Notes: generated by a model from the sequence alone, not told the origin. A stretch of DNA of 41,771 nt from JAVJPJ01 sp040217295 (GCA_964460185.1 CAYWTM010000016.1:1-41771), one strand, 5' to 3'; counted from the first letter of the stretch, positions 1 through 8,366 are shown. Made by a program: numbers and translations.

Positions 1-2
1 TT

Positions 3-116
3 GTCCGTAGAGCGGTCATCCATGCCAAGCGCCGCGAAGGCCGGATTAGAGCCCACTTTGCCGAATGCTGCAAGATGATCGAACGGCTGCTTTATCAAGG
101 CAGTTGGCGTTGTTAA
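3..116 (+). pseudogene. C-terminal fragment of an unidentified protein
   Basis: An open frame enters from the left edge and stops at the TAA at 114-116, giving about 37 residues rich in Arg, Cys and Lys (VRRAVIHAKRREGRIRAHF then CCKMIERLL). I do not recognise the family. The basic helical character would suit the tail of a transposase, recombinase or other DNA-binding protein, but this is a guess. The patch is visibly richer in A+T than the genes after position 800. Whether the gene is intact cannot be told, because its start lies outside the window. Confidence 0.25.
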
Positions 117-159
117 CAATTTGCCTTAAGGGAAGCAGCTCAATGCTATTGGAACCGTT

Positions 160-654
160 ATGAAACTCCGTGATGAAGTGCCCGGCGATGAGACAGCCAT
201 ACATGAGCTGACGAAAATCGCCTTCGCACCTATTGAGATGAGCGATGGCAGCGAGCCACTGATCATTGATCGGCTCCGCAGGAATGGCGATCTTGCGCTA
301 TCCTTGGTTGTTTTGGATGATGACCAGATTGTAGGCCACATCGCCTTTTCACCCGTGATTGTGTCGGAATCGAGTGGTGTATGGTTTGGCCTTGGGCCTG
401 TCTCGGTACATCCAGAACAACAACGTACGGGTGTCGGGCGGCAACTTATCGAAACTGGTTTGCAGCGTTTGCGTTCACTTGATGCGGCAGGCTGTGTCCT
501 TCTGGGTGATCCGGCCTACTACAAACGTTTCGGTTTTTCGTCTTCGGGTGACCTAACATTTGGCGAAGTTCCCGTAGAGTACGTTCAGGCACTCGCCTTT
601 GGTCAGGAACAAGCTAAGGGTGAAGTGAAATACGCTTCCGCATTCGGCGGCTAG
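160..654 (+). CDS. GNAT family N-acetyltransferase (YhbS-like)
   Basis: A 164-residue protein of the GCN5-related N-acetyltransferase fold, which transfers acetyl from acetyl-CoA to an amine; the substrate is unknown. The central GPVSVHPEQQRTGVGRQLI segment is the acetyl-CoA binding loop (R/Q-x-x-G-x-G/A). GDPAYYKRFGF further on is typical of the YhbS/COG3153 group. The length suits a single-domain GNAT. The ATG at 160 follows no clear Shine-Dalgarno sequence; a purine run lies too far upstream at 128-135. Base composition is near 50 percent G+C by eye and codons such as TTG, CGT and ATA are used more than in the genes downstream, so recent acquisition is likely. It stands alone on its strand. 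Confidence 0.85.
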   Translation: MKLRDEVPGDETAIHELTKIAFAPIEMSDGSEPLIIDRLRRNGDLALSLVVLDDDQIVGHIAFSPVIVSESSGVWFGLGPVSVHPEQQRTGVGRQLIETGLQRLRSLDAAGCVLLGDPAYYKRFGFSSSGDLTFGEVPVEYVQALAFGQEQAKGEVKYASAFGG

Positions 655-796
655 GTTTTCGACTTGGTGCTCCGAGAACGAGGGCTCGATGTATGAAGAG
701 CGGACATTCAATATGCAGGGATTAAGGGCAGCTTCGTCCCGCATTGTAGACCTCGCTGCACAGCGCAGCGAAAGCCCGCTTCGCACCCCTCCCCCC

Positions 797-1651
797 TCAC
801 CGCGTCCCCAAAAAATCCTCCACGTAGTCCATGATGTCCTCCATCAGCGGGCCCTTCGCGTCGCGGCCGGTGAACCGGAGGATCCAGCCGTCCCTGGTTT
901 TCTCTCGGCGCAGGACCAGGGATCTGGCCATGCGGACGTAGCGCCTCGGGCGGCCCTGTCTGTAGATCGGGCTCCCATGCCGTGTGTCGTGGTCGTGTTC
1001 GTCGAGGATGGCCGCAAGCAGGCTCCATTGCGTGGCGGGGGAGGTGTCGGAGGATTCGGCGAGGGCCGTGGACATGACATCGCCCAGCCCCGCGCGGAGG
1101 CCCGTGGCGAGGCGGGTGAGTTTCTGCTGCGACAGGGTGAGCGGCCCGGTCAGGGTGGGGCCGAAGTGCTGCACCACCTCGATCACGCCCCGCAGGCGGG
1201 AGCGGCGGGTCTTGTCGTAGGTCGGGTAGAGGCGGGGGAGGGCCGTGTCGACGGTCTCGAAATGGCCCTGGTCGATGGCGGCCAGGACGATGGTGGCGCG
1301 TTCCCACGGGGTGATGTCGGCGCGGATCTCGTTCTCGGCGATCATGTCGGCCATGGCGGCGGTGGCGTCGGCGGGTGTGCGCAGGAAGGCGGCGATGGTG
1401 GGCGCGCCGATGCGGCGCATGACGGTGAGGCGGCGCAGGCCCGAGATCAGGCCGTAGCGCGGGCCGGTGCCGGGGGGCGGCGCGAGGGCGAAGACCTCGA
1501 TCGGCTGGCGGAGGCCGTTCAGCAGGATGGAGGTTTCAAGCTCGGCCAGGGCGGTCGGGTCCAGCGCGGTGCGGTCGCGCGGCAGGGCGTTGGCGTCGAT
1601 GTCGTGGGGCGCAAGCCGGTGGACCTGCAGGGCAGGATCGGGGGAAGGCAT
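797..1651 (-). CDS. ParB N-terminal domain protein, orphan
   Basis: A 284-residue protein with a ParB/Spo0J-type N-terminal domain over residues 10-120. It shows an LETSILLNGLRQPIEV segment, then YGLISGLRRLTVMRRIG in the place of the ParB GERR box, and MADMIAENEIRADITPWERA leading into the helical DNA-binding part. ParB/RepB proteins bind centromere-like sites; in the family the N-terminal domain can be a CTP switch or nuclease-like. No ParA partner is beside it, which argues against a working partition locus and for a chromosomal ParB-like protein of other use. The ATG at 1651 has an AGGA about six bases upstream. The gene lies 86 bases downstream of the lytic transglycosylase gene on the same strand. 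Confidence 0.75.
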   Translation of the reverse strand: MPSPDPALQVHRLAPHDIDANALPRDRTALDPTALAELETSILLNGLRQPIEVFALAPPPGTGPRYGLISGLRRLTVMRRIGAPTIAAFLRTPADATAAMADMIAENEIRADITPWERATIVLAAIDQGHFETVDTALPRLYPTYDKTRRSRLRGVIEVVQHFGPTLTGPLTLSQQKLTRLATGLRAGLGDVMSTALAESSDTSPATQWSLLAAILDEHDHDTRHGSPIYRQGRPRRYVRMARSLVLRREKTRDGWILRFTGRDAKGPLMEDIMDYVEDFLGTR

Positions 1652-1738
1652 GGGCGGTTCCTGTCGCTTGGGGCGGGCGACAGGGTAGGCGCGTTCGGCG
1701 GGGTGTTGCGCGGCGCCGTCATGCGGCGCGCGCTGCGG

Positions 1739-2917
1739 TCAGAGCGCGTTGAGCAGTTGCGCGGTGGGCCAGGCGTCGGCGGGCATTCCAAGGCGGCGTT
1801 GTTCGGCGCGCACGGCGGCGCGGGTGCCTGCGCCGAGGATGCCGTCGATCCGGCCCACGTCATGGCCGCGCGCGGCAAGGCGTTCCTGCAATTGCCGCAT
1901 CTGGGCGCCTTCGAGGCCGGGATCGGGGTTGCGGGCGTCGAAGACCGGCGCGCCTTCCAGCCGGGTGGCGAAATAGGCGGCGGTCAGGACGTAGGTGAAG
2001 CTCTGGTTCCATTCGAAGAGCACGCTGAAGTTCGGGTAGGCGAGAAAGGCCGGGCCGTTGCGCCCCTGGGGCAGGACGACGGAGGCCTGGGCGTTGCTCA
2101 TCGGAAGGGAGCCCCCCGCGCGGGCGCGGACGCCGTCGGCCTCCCAGTCAGAGACGCGGCGGGTGGTGTGGACGCCGGTCTGGAACCAGTCGAGGTCGCC
2201 GGGGACGGTGATTTCCACCAGCCACGGCTCGTTCGGGCGCCATCCCAGCGAGCTGAGCAGGTTGGCGCCCGACATCAGCGCATCGGGGGCGGAGGTCTGC
2301 AGGTAGACATGCCCGTCGCCATCGCCATCGATGCCATGGGCGATGATGTCCTCGGGCAGCATCTGGACCATGCCGATCTCGCCGGCCCATGCGCCTTGGG
2401 TGTTCACGGGGTCGAAATCGCCATGTTCGAACATCTCGAGCGCGGCCAGGACCTGGGGGCGGAAGATATGGGGGCGGCGGCAGTCATGGGCCAGCGTCAC
2501 CAGCGCGTCGAGGGTGTTGTAATCGCCCTGGAACGCGCCGAAATCGGTCTCGAACGCCCAGAAGGACAACAAGATGCCCCGGCTGACGCCGAAACGCTGT
2601 TCGATGGTGTTGAAGGTGGCGGCCTGGCGGTCGGCCTGGCGGCGGCCATTGTCCATCCGGTTCTGGCTGATCAGGCGGCGGGCGAATTCGGTGAAGGGCA
2701 CGGTAAAGATGCCCTGCCGCCGGTCGGCATCGACGGCGCGCTGGGAATAATCGGCGTGGCGGAAGAAGGCATCGATGCTGGCCTGCGAATGGCCGCGCTG
2801 GGCGGCCTCGGCCCGCAGGCCTTGCACGAACTGGCCGAAATCACCGCCGCATTGCTGGGCATGAGCGGCCCCGGCGAGAATCCCGAAGGACAGAAGGGCG
2901 GAGGAAAAAAGGCGCAT
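1739..2917 (-). CDS. Lytic murein transglycosylase (MltB-type) with peptidoglycan-binding domain
   Basis: A 392-residue exported enzyme expected to cleave the MurNAc-GlcNAc bond of peptidoglycan to a 1,6-anhydro product. The ATG at 2917 was chosen because it opens a clear signal peptide (MRLFSSALLSFGILAGAAHA); the frame stays open upstream but codes nothing recognisable. The SLT_2/MltB domain covers roughly residues 25-310 with catalytic Glu123 in FWAFETDFGA and the GEIGMVQMLP segment. A PG_binding_1 repeat follows at about 335-390 (LQERLAARGHDVGRIDGILG). The window holds a second paralogue at 20393. It lies 74 bases downstream of cobD on the same strand and may be read through from it, though the functions are unrelated. 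Confidence 0.9.
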   Translation of the reverse strand: MRLFSSALLSFGILAGAAHAQQCGGDFGQFVQGLRAEAAQRGHSQASIDAFFRHADYSQRAVDADRRQGIFTVPFTEFARRLISQNRMDNGRRQADRQAATFNTIEQRFGVSRGILLSFWAFETDFGAFQGDYNTLDALVTLAHDCRRPHIFRPQVLAALEMFEHGDFDPVNTQGAWAGEIGMVQMLPEDIIAHGIDGDGDGHVYLQTSAPDALMSGANLLSSLGWRPNEPWLVEITVPGDLDWFQTGVHTTRRVSDWEADGVRARAGGSLPMSNAQASVVLPQGRNGPAFLAYPNFSVLFEWNQSFTYVLTAAYFATRLEGAPVFDARNPDPGLEGAQMRQLQERLAARGHDVGRIDGILGAGTRAAVRAEQRRLGMPADAWPTAQLLNAL

Positions 2918-2991
2918 GGGTAGAACCCCGATGATGATGCTGTCGCGGTGCAGAGTAGCAAGGCTGGTCCACATCGCAAGCCGCGCGGGCA

Positions 2992-3912
2992 TCACATCGC
3001 GGACAGCAGCACGCAAAAGGCCAGCGTTGCGGCCCAGGCCCGCCACAGGACGGTGATGGCCCTGTCGATGTCGCGCGCGTCGGCGCCCCGGCGCCCGCCC
3101 GGGTTCAGGCATGGATCCGTGGTCATCACCCCGCCATAGCTGCGCGGGCCGGACAGGGACAGATCCAGCACCCTGGCCATGGCGGCTTCGGGCCAGCCGG
3201 CATTCGGGGACCTGTGCTGCCACGCCTCGGCGCGGGCGGTTTTCCATGCGCCCCGGCCCCAATGGGTCATCGCGATCAGCGCCGCAGTGATGCGCGCGGG
3301 GGCCCAGTTGAGCAGGTCATCCAGCCGGGCCGCAGCCCACCCGAAATCTTCGTGCCGGTCCGTGCGGTGGCCGATCATGCTGTCGGCGGTGTTGATAATC
3401 TTATAAAAGATTATACCGGGCAGGCCGCCCACGAGAAACCAGAAGGCCGGGGCGATCACGCCGTCCGACAGGTTTTCGGCGGCGCTTTCGATGGCCGCTC
3501 GGGAAATGTCGGCTTCGGTCATGGTCCTGGTGTCACGGCCCACGATCATGGATACGGCGTGCCTGCCATCCTCGAGTGAGCCGCGCAGGCCATCGGCCAC
3601 CGCCTGCACATGGTCGACAAGGCTTTTCTGCGCGAGGAGGATCGCGGCGCCGAGAACCGACCAAAGCCATCCGAACGGCAGCGAAGCGATCATCCATCCA
3701 AGGACCAGGGCCGCAGCCGATAGTGCCGCGACAACAGCCGCGCCTTTCGCGCGCCGCGCGGGGCCTGTGTTGACCTGTTCATCGCACCATCCGATCAGGC
3801 GGCCCATCAGGACCGCCGGATGCGGCACGCGATCCCACAGCCATTTCGGTTCCCCCAACGCCGCGTCCAGCAGAAGGGCGAACACCAGGAGCGTGGCGGC
3901 ATCGGTCATCAT
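2992..3912 (-). CDS. cobD: Adenosylcobinamide-phosphate synthase CobD/CbiB
   Basis: A 306-residue membrane protein of the CobD/CbiB family, which joins the aminopropanol (or its phosphate) arm to adenosylcobyric acid in cobamide synthesis. Family hallmarks are DAALGEPKWLWDRVPHPAVLMG at the N terminus, ESAAENLSDGVIAP and NTADSMIGHRTDRHEDFGWAAARLDD in the middle, and several hydrophobic segments. The start at 3912 makes a four-base ATGA overlap with the cobC stop, showing translational coupling; a start one codon later is also possible. The pairing with cobC is functional, as CobC supplies the aminopropanol phosphate. No cobalamin riboswitch is visible nearby. Confidence 0.95.
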   Translation of the reverse strand: MMTDAATLLVFALLLDAALGEPKWLWDRVPHPAVLMGRLIGWCDEQVNTGPARRAKGAAVVAALSAAALVLGWMIASLPFGWLWSVLGAAILLAQKSLVDHVQAVADGLRGSLEDGRHAVSMIVGRDTRTMTEADISRAAIESAAENLSDGVIAPAFWFLVGGLPGIIFYKIINTADSMIGHRTDRHEDFGWAAARLDDLLNWAPARITAALIAMTHWGRGAWKTARAEAWQHRSPNAGWPEAAMARVLDLSLSGPRSYGGVMTTDPCLNPGGRRGADARDIDRAITVLWRAWAATLAFCVLLSAM

Positions 3913-4886
3913 GCGAGCGCGGCCTCGAGCCGGGCCCAGTCCGCGTCGTGCCCGGGCAGGCCAAGCCGTATCCATGTCCGGGAATAGGGAAAGATGCGGG
4001 TCCAGATATGACTGCGCGCCAACCTGTCGTGAAGGGCGGCGGCATCATTGACCGCGTAGGTGCGGAACAGGGTCGTGCCGCCCACCAGTTCGGCGGCTTG
4101 CCCCCCAACCATCAGCCGGTCCAGCCGCGCGGATTGTTCAGCGAGCCAAGACCGTGTGCCGGTGGCCCAGTCCAGATCTTCCAGCATCCGCGCGCCAAGG
4201 GTCAGGGCCGGGCCGGATACGGCCCAGGGCCCAAGCAGATCGACAAGCGCCGCGCGGCCCGGTGGGGCCAGTGTGCCGGGCCGCCCGATGGCAAAGCCGA
4301 GCCGCAGGCCTGCAAGGCCCCAGAATTTTCCCATGCTCTTGAGAATGATCAGCCCATCCTGATCGGCATGGGCCATGTAGCCGCGCGACGGATCACAATC
4401 CCCGAAGCTTTCGTCGATGATGGTAAAGGGGTGTCCGCCAATCCGGTCGGCGGACACATACCGCCCGTCGGGATTGTTGGGGGCCACGTGAACATGGGCG
4501 TCGGCGCCCGGATCGTCGGTCACCGGCACACCGTGGGCGCGAAAGGCGGCGGCGTGTTCGTTATAGGTCGGCCCCGGTATGAAAACCGACGCCGCGCGCG
4601 TCAGGACGGGCATCTGGGCGATGATGGCGGAACTGCCGGGGGCCGCGACGATGGCGAGGTGATCGGGCACCTGCCAGACCCGGCGCGCGGCGTTCAGCAG
4701 GCGATCCATGGCGGCGTCATCGGGCAGCGCGGCCCAGACCTCGGGCGGCAGGGCGGTCACGGGGTAGGGGCGCGGGTTGATGCCGGTGGACAGATCCAGC
4801 CAATCGGCGCGCGCGCCGCCGTATCGGGCGGCAGCGGCATCGATGCCGCCGCCATGGTCGCGTCTGGAATGCACCGGGCCTGTCAT
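3909..4886 (-). CDS. cobC: Threonine-phosphate decarboxylase CobC
   Basis: A 325-residue fold-type I PLP enzyme that decarboxylates L-threonine phosphate to (R)-1-aminopropan-2-yl phosphate, the lower-loop precursor of cobamides. The N terminus HGGGIDAAAARYGG then LSTGINPRPYP is typical of CobC. The PLP lysine is Lys187 in ILKSMGKFWGLAGLRLGF, and FTIIDESFGD carries the conserved Asp of the cofactor site. The gene overlaps cobD by four bases and begins 21 bases after the GST gene, so all could share a transcript. In proteobacterial nomenclature this is CobC; the Salmonella homologue is called CobD, which can confuse naming. Confidence 0.93.
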   Translation of the reverse strand: MTGPVHSRRDHGGGIDAAAARYGGARADWLDLSTGINPRPYPVTALPPEVWAALPDDAAMDRLLNAARRVWQVPDHLAIVAAPGSSAIIAQMPVLTRAASVFIPGPTYNEHAAAFRAHGVPVTDDPGADAHVHVAPNNPDGRYVSADRIGGHPFTIIDESFGDCDPSRGYMAHADQDGLIILKSMGKFWGLAGLRLGFAIGRPGTLAPPGRAALVDLLGPWAVSGPALTLGARMLEDLDWATGTRSWLAEQSARLDRLMVGGQAAELVGGTTLFRTYAVNDAAALHDRLARSHIWTRIFPYSRTWIRLGLPGHDADWARLEAALA

Positions 4887-4907
4887 GGCCCGTTAGAAAG
4901 CCGAAAA

Positions 4908-5897
4908 TCAGGCCGCCTGCAACGCCTGTCGGCCATGGGGGGCCATCCAGTCGATCACGGGGTTGATCGGCACGATCCGGTGCGGATTGATGCTGTCGTG
5001 GCTGTAATGGTAGTGGCGCACGATGTGGTCGAAGTGGATCGTGTCGGCGACGCCCGGCCATTGGAACAGCTCGCGGGTGTAGGCCCAGAGGTTGGGGAAA
5101 TCGACCAGCCGGTTTCGGTTGCACTTGAAATGCAGGTGATAGACCGAATCGAAGCGCACAAGCGTCGTGAATAGCCGCCAATCGGCCTCGGTCACGCGGT
5201 CGCCGGTGAGGTAGCGGTTTTTCGACAGGATATCCTCGACCCAATCCAGCGTGTCGAACAGGGTATGGACGGCCTTGTCATAGGCGGCCTGGCTGGTGGC
5301 GAAGCCGGATTTGTAAACGCCGTTGTTGATGTCGGAATAGATGCGCGCGTTGATCTCGTCGATGCGGGGGCGCAGGGTCTCGGGGTAGAAATCAAGCGTG
5401 TTGCCGGTGATGCCGTCAAAGGCGGAATTGAACATCCGGATGATTTCCGAGCTTTCGTTGGACACGATGGTGCCGGTTTGCGTGTCCCACAGGACAGGCA
5501 CGGTGACACGGGTGGTGACGTCGGATTCGGCGCGCTGGTAGACCTGGTACAGGTAGGTCGAGCCGAACAGGTTATCGCCGGTGGTGGAGTCGAAATCTGT
5601 CGCAAAGGTCCAGCCATCGGTCAGCATGTCGGGATGCACGACCGAAACCCCGACATGATCCTCAAGCCCTTTGAGGGCGCGAAAGATCATGGTGCGGTTG
5701 GCCCATGGGCAGGCATGACTGACAAACAGGTGATAGCGGCCGCTTTCGGCCTTGTAGCCGCCGATGCCGGTTGGCCCGGCGCTGCCATCGGCGGTGACCC
5801 AGTTGCGAAACTGCGCCTCGGCCCGCTTGAATGCGCCGCCTGTGGATTTGGTATCGTACCACGTGTCTTGCCACGTTCCGTTGACCAGCAGTCCCAT
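4908..5897 (-). CDS. Glutathione S-transferase, glutathionyl-hydroquinone reductase type
   Basis: A 329-residue protein of the Xi-class GST family (YqjG/EcmA/PcpF type), which reduces glutathionyl-hydroquinones with glutathione. The active-site cysteine is Cys63 in SHACPWANR, where the CPWA motif marks this class. A C-terminal helical domain contains YLTGDRVTEADWRLFTTLVRFD, also typical. The length fits the family. The ATG at 5897 is preceded by a strong AGGAGG about six bases upstream; the frame is open further up but without recognisable sequence. Upstream on the same strand, 95 bases away, is a CGNR zinc-finger gene whose product may control it. The natural substrate is unknown. Confidence 0.92.
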   Translation of the reverse strand: MGLLVNGTWQDTWYDTKSTGGAFKRAEAQFRNWVTADGSAGPTGIGGYKAESGRYHLFVSHACPWANRTMIFRALKGLEDHVGVSVVHPDMLTDGWTFATDFDSTTGDNLFGSTYLYQVYQRAESDVTTRVTVPVLWDTQTGTIVSNESSEIIRMFNSAFDGITGNTLDFYPETLRPRIDEINARIYSDINNGVYKSGFATSQAAYDKAVHTLFDTLDWVEDILSKNRYLTGDRVTEADWRLFTTLVRFDSVYHLHFKCNRNRLVDFPNLWAYTRELFQWPGVADTIHFDHIVRHYHYSHDSINPHRIVPINPVIDWMAPHGRQALQAA

Positions 5898-5992
5898 GTG
5901 TTGCCTCCTGCAAGTTGCAGAGAGACAGATAGTCTGTGCATCCATGTAATCAAACTGGTATGGTTGCAGGTCTATATCGGCATATTTGCACG

Positions 5993-6559
5993 TTACGGGC
6001 GGGGACCTTGGCTGTTTTGTGCACGCTGCCGATTGCGGAAGGTCTCCATCTTGGCGCGGTTGCCGCAGCGCGCCATCGCGCACCAGCGCCGGCCCTGACC
6101 CCGCCCGTGGTCAAGGAACAGGTGCGTGCATCGATCACATTCCTTCAGGCGGCTGATGTCACCTGTCTGCAAGAGATCCAGCAAGGACAGCGCCAGCCTG
6201 TCCTGCAACCCGCCAAGCGGGCCAGGGCCCAGCGTCAGCCCATCGGGGCGAAATGCGAACTGGGCGTCCTGGATCACGCCCTTGATCGCGGATTCGATCT
6301 GAAGCGCCTCTTCCCGGCCGGGCCGTCGCCCCGCTGCCAAAGCCGAGAACAGGGCGTATCCGGCTTCGCGCAGGCTGAGGATGGCGTTCATCTGGCTCTG
6401 CCCCGGCGCGGCTGTGCCGGGAGGCGCGATTCCGATCCGCACCACTTCGGCAAGCAAGGCATCGCCGGTGGCAAAGCTGTTGTCGCGACGCGATTTGCCG
6501 TCATCCCCGACGGTGTTGAGGAAACTCAGAAAAGGATGTCCGGGGCTTGCATCGGTCAT
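5993..6559 (-). CDS. CGNR zinc-finger (ABATE domain) putative regulator
   Basis: A 188-residue protein with an N-terminal ABATE domain (FLNTVGDD at residues 13-20 onward) and a C-terminal CGNR zinc finger. The zinc ligands are Cys141, Cys144, Cys160 and Cys165 in CDRCTHLFLDH and WCAMARCGNRAK. The family is widespread in bacteria and is presumed to act in transcription, although few members have been studied. It sits just upstream of the GST gene on the same strand and is divergent from the gene at 6787. A role as regulator of the GST is inferred only from position. Confidence 0.88.
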   Translation of the reverse strand: MTDASPGHPFLSFLNTVGDDGKSRRDNSFATGDALLAEVVRIGIAPPGTAAPGQSQMNAILSLREAGYALFSALAAGRRPGREEALQIESAIKGVIQDAQFAFRPDGLTLGPGPLGGLQDRLALSLLDLLQTGDISRLKECDRCTHLFLDHGRGQGRRWCAMARCGNRAKMETFRNRQRAQNSQGPRP

Positions 6560-6750
6560 TGCGGGAAATCATGCCTATCGGGTCTGTTGTGTTTGCGGAC
6601 GCGGCGCCCTGCCCCCCGGCAAAGCCCGTTTAACCAGTAACATGGTCAAAAGCGGTAACGGATTCAAGGTGGGGCGCTGCCTGTTGCCATCCGGGAACGC
6701 TTTGCAGTTGCAGCATAATCTTTGTTTGACCGAATCTGTTTGTGCGCCAC

Positions 6751-6759
6751 TTATCCACA
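6751..6759 (+). promoter_or_regulatory. Single perfect DnaA-box-like 9-mer
   Basis: TTATCCACA matches the DnaA box consensus TTATNCACA exactly. It lies in the divergent intergenic region, 27 bases before the ATG at 6787. No second good box was seen beside it, so it is not an origin. It could be a DnaA-responsive promoter element or chance. Confidence 0.3.
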
Positions 6760-6786
6760 ATGTCGATTTGTAAAAGGTGTAGGTTC

Positions 6787-7137
6787 ATGTCCAGTTTTTT
6801 GCCCAAATCCGTCCGTGAAGAATTGGCCGCCGCGCAGCGGTTGGCCCTGCGTCGCAAGGCCACGCGCGCCGTGCACGTGGGCGATGACGCCTATCCGATC
6901 CTCAAGATGACGCAGACGGGGTTTACCGTCGCCATCGAAGATGCGCCGCGTTTGCGCGGGTTGGTCGACATCTACGAAGGGGCCCGGCACATGTACCAGG
7001 CGCTGATCGTGGCCTCGGAAGAAGAGGGTGACGTGATGCGGTATGACTTCAAACGCAACACCGCGGCGGCCACAACCGCGCCGGTCGATTTCGAAGCAGG
7101 GCTGAACCGGCCGGCGGGTTTGCTGACCTCGACCTGA
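6787..7137 (+). CDS. Conserved small protein of unknown function
   Basis: A 116-residue soluble protein with no signal peptide or membrane segment. The first third is basic and helical (VREELAAAQRLALRRKATRAV). The middle (YPILKMTQTGFTVAIEDAPRLRGLVDIYEG) looks like the beta-rich core of a PilZ-like or small ligand-binding domain, but I cannot assign it. It resembles short conserved proteins I associate with Rhodobacterales. The ATG at 6787 is favoured over the upstream ATG at 6742, which would run through the DnaA-like box and the presumed promoter. It is followed by a 143-base gap and then dgcN. Confidence 0.75.
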   Translation: MSSFLPKSVREELAAAQRLALRRKATRAVHVGDDAYPILKMTQTGFTVAIEDAPRLRGLVDIYEGARHMYQALIVASEEEGDVMRYDFKRNTAAATTAPVDFEAGLNRPAGLLTST

Positions 7138-7173
7138 ACGGCGCACGTTTTTCGTGCAGCAAGGTCGCGTGGC

Positions 7174-7188
7174 GCAGGAATTTCCTGC
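7174..7188. promoter_or_regulatory. Palindrome GCAGGAATTTCCTGC upstream of dgcN
   Basis: A perfect inverted repeat, seven bases each side of a central T, about 93 bases before the dgcN start. It is too tight to form an RNA hairpin, so an operator for a dimeric regulator is the likelier reading. Lrp/AsnC-type sites have a comparable AT-centred symmetric form, but the regulator is unknown. Confidence 0.4.
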
Positions 7189-7280
7189 ATCATGCCTTTT
7201 GTGCGCCGGAAATCACGGAACACTTGCCATGGAATGCGGGTAGCCTGCGAGCGATAGCATTCGCGCAGCATGAGGCCGCC

Positions 7281-8282
7281 ATGATCCAGACGCCCTACCT
7301 TTTGTTCCTTGGGGATGCCCCCGACCAGCTTGCGGCCAAGGTGGCGCAAGGCATCCGCGACTGGCGGCCCGACAATGCCGTTGGCCAGTTCAGGATGGAG
7401 GGCTGCAAGGCCGACGTGAAGCTGCCGGACATGGATCTGGCCGCCGCAAGGGCCGCCGGGGCCAAGACGCTGGTGATCGGCGTGGCCAACCGGGGCGGCG
7501 TTATCTCGGCCGCGTGGAAAAAGGTCCTGGTGCAGGCGTTGGAGGACGGTTTCGATCTGGCTTCGGGGCTGCACAACCTGCTGCGCGACGAAGAAGACCT
7601 GGCCGCCGTCGCCCGCGCCACCGGCCGGACCTTGCACGACGTCCGCGTGCCAAGCGTCACGTATCCCATCGCCAATGGCGTCAAACGGTCCGGCAAGCGC
7701 TGCCTTGCCGTCGGCACCGATTGTTCGGCGGGCAAGATGTATACCTCGCTGGCGATGGACCGCGAAATGAAGGCGCGCGGCCTGAAATCCAGCTTTCGGG
7801 CAACCGGGCAGACCGGCATCCTGATCACGGGGGGCGGTGTGCCGCTGGATGCGGTGATCGCGGATTTCATGGCCGGTGCGGTGGAATGGCTGACGCCCGA
7901 CAATGACGACGATCACTGGGATCATATCGAGGGACAGGGCAGCCTTTTCCATGTCTCGTATTCGGGGGTCACGATGGCGCTGGTCCATGGGGGCCAGCCC
8001 GACGCGCTGATCCTGAGCCATGAGCCGACGCGCACCCATATGCGGGGCCTGCCGGGATACGGCCTACCCTCGCTCGAGGCGCTGCGCGACACCGCGCTGC
8101 CGCTGGCGCGGGTCGCGAACCCCGCCTGCGAGGTTGTCGGCATCTCGATCAACACCGCCGCCATGGGTGAGGATGAGGCGCTGAGCTACCTTGAAGCCAC
8201 CGAAAAGCGCATGGGGTTGCCTGCGGTCGATCCTTTCCGGCAGGGGGCGGCGCGGCTCGTCGATGCGCTGGAGGCGATGTGA
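7281..8282 (+). CDS. dgcN: D-glutamate N-acetyltransferase DgcN (DUF1611)
   Basis: A 333-residue protein of the DUF1611 family; members next to a DgcA-type racemase have been shown to acetylate D-glutamate to N-acetyl-D-glutamate in marine proteobacteria. The N-terminal Rossmann-like domain (residues 1-110) contains LVIGVANRGGVIS. The C-terminal P-loop domain has the Walker-A-like GTDCSAGK ending at Lys152. SFRATGQTGILITGGG and LSHEPTRTHMRG are also family features. The ATG at 7281 follows a weak GAGG; the frame is open to 7224 without family-like sequence. dgcA follows after 84 bases on the same strand, supporting the assignment. The gap between them holds one copy of the dispersed intergenic repeat. 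Confidence 0.88.
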   Translation: MIQTPYLLFLGDAPDQLAAKVAQGIRDWRPDNAVGQFRMEGCKADVKLPDMDLAAARAAGAKTLVIGVANRGGVISAAWKKVLVQALEDGFDLASGLHNLLRDEEDLAAVARATGRTLHDVRVPSVTYPIANGVKRSGKRCLAVGTDCSAGKMYTSLAMDREMKARGLKSSFRATGQTGILITGGGVPLDAVIADFMAGAVEWLTPDNDDDHWDHIEGQGSLFHVSYSGVTMALVHGGQPDALILSHEPTRTHMRGLPGYGLPSLEALRDTALPLARVANPACEVVGISINTAAMGEDEALSYLEATEKRMGLPAVDPFRQGAARLVDALEAM

Positions 8283-8319
8283 CGCCCGGCTGACCACCGT
8301 ATATGCTGCCATCACTGTC

Positions 8320-8357
8320 GGAGCCTCCGGCGGGAGTTTTTTTGCCAAGATGAAGGG
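8320..8357 (+). repeat. Dispersed intergenic repeat, copy A
   Basis: GAGCCTCCGGCGGGAG followed by a T7 run and GCCAAGATGAAG. It shares the GCCTCCGGCGGG core with the copies at 17893 and 32830, with the adjoining stretch more diverged. It lies between dgcN and dgcA, just before the dgcA ribosome site. Confidence 0.6.
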
Positions 8358-8366
8358 GAGACCGCG

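Noticed and set aside
689..2923. A very long plus-strand open frame of over 700 codons
   Set aside because: It lies antisense to the ParB-like and transglycosylase genes and is Gly/Arg/Ala/Asp-rich without motifs; long antisense frames are common in high-G+C codon-biased genes.
6741..6759. A replication origin at the DnaA-like box
   Set aside because: Only one good box, no A+T-rich unwinding region, and no dnaA, parAB or hemE-type neighbours.
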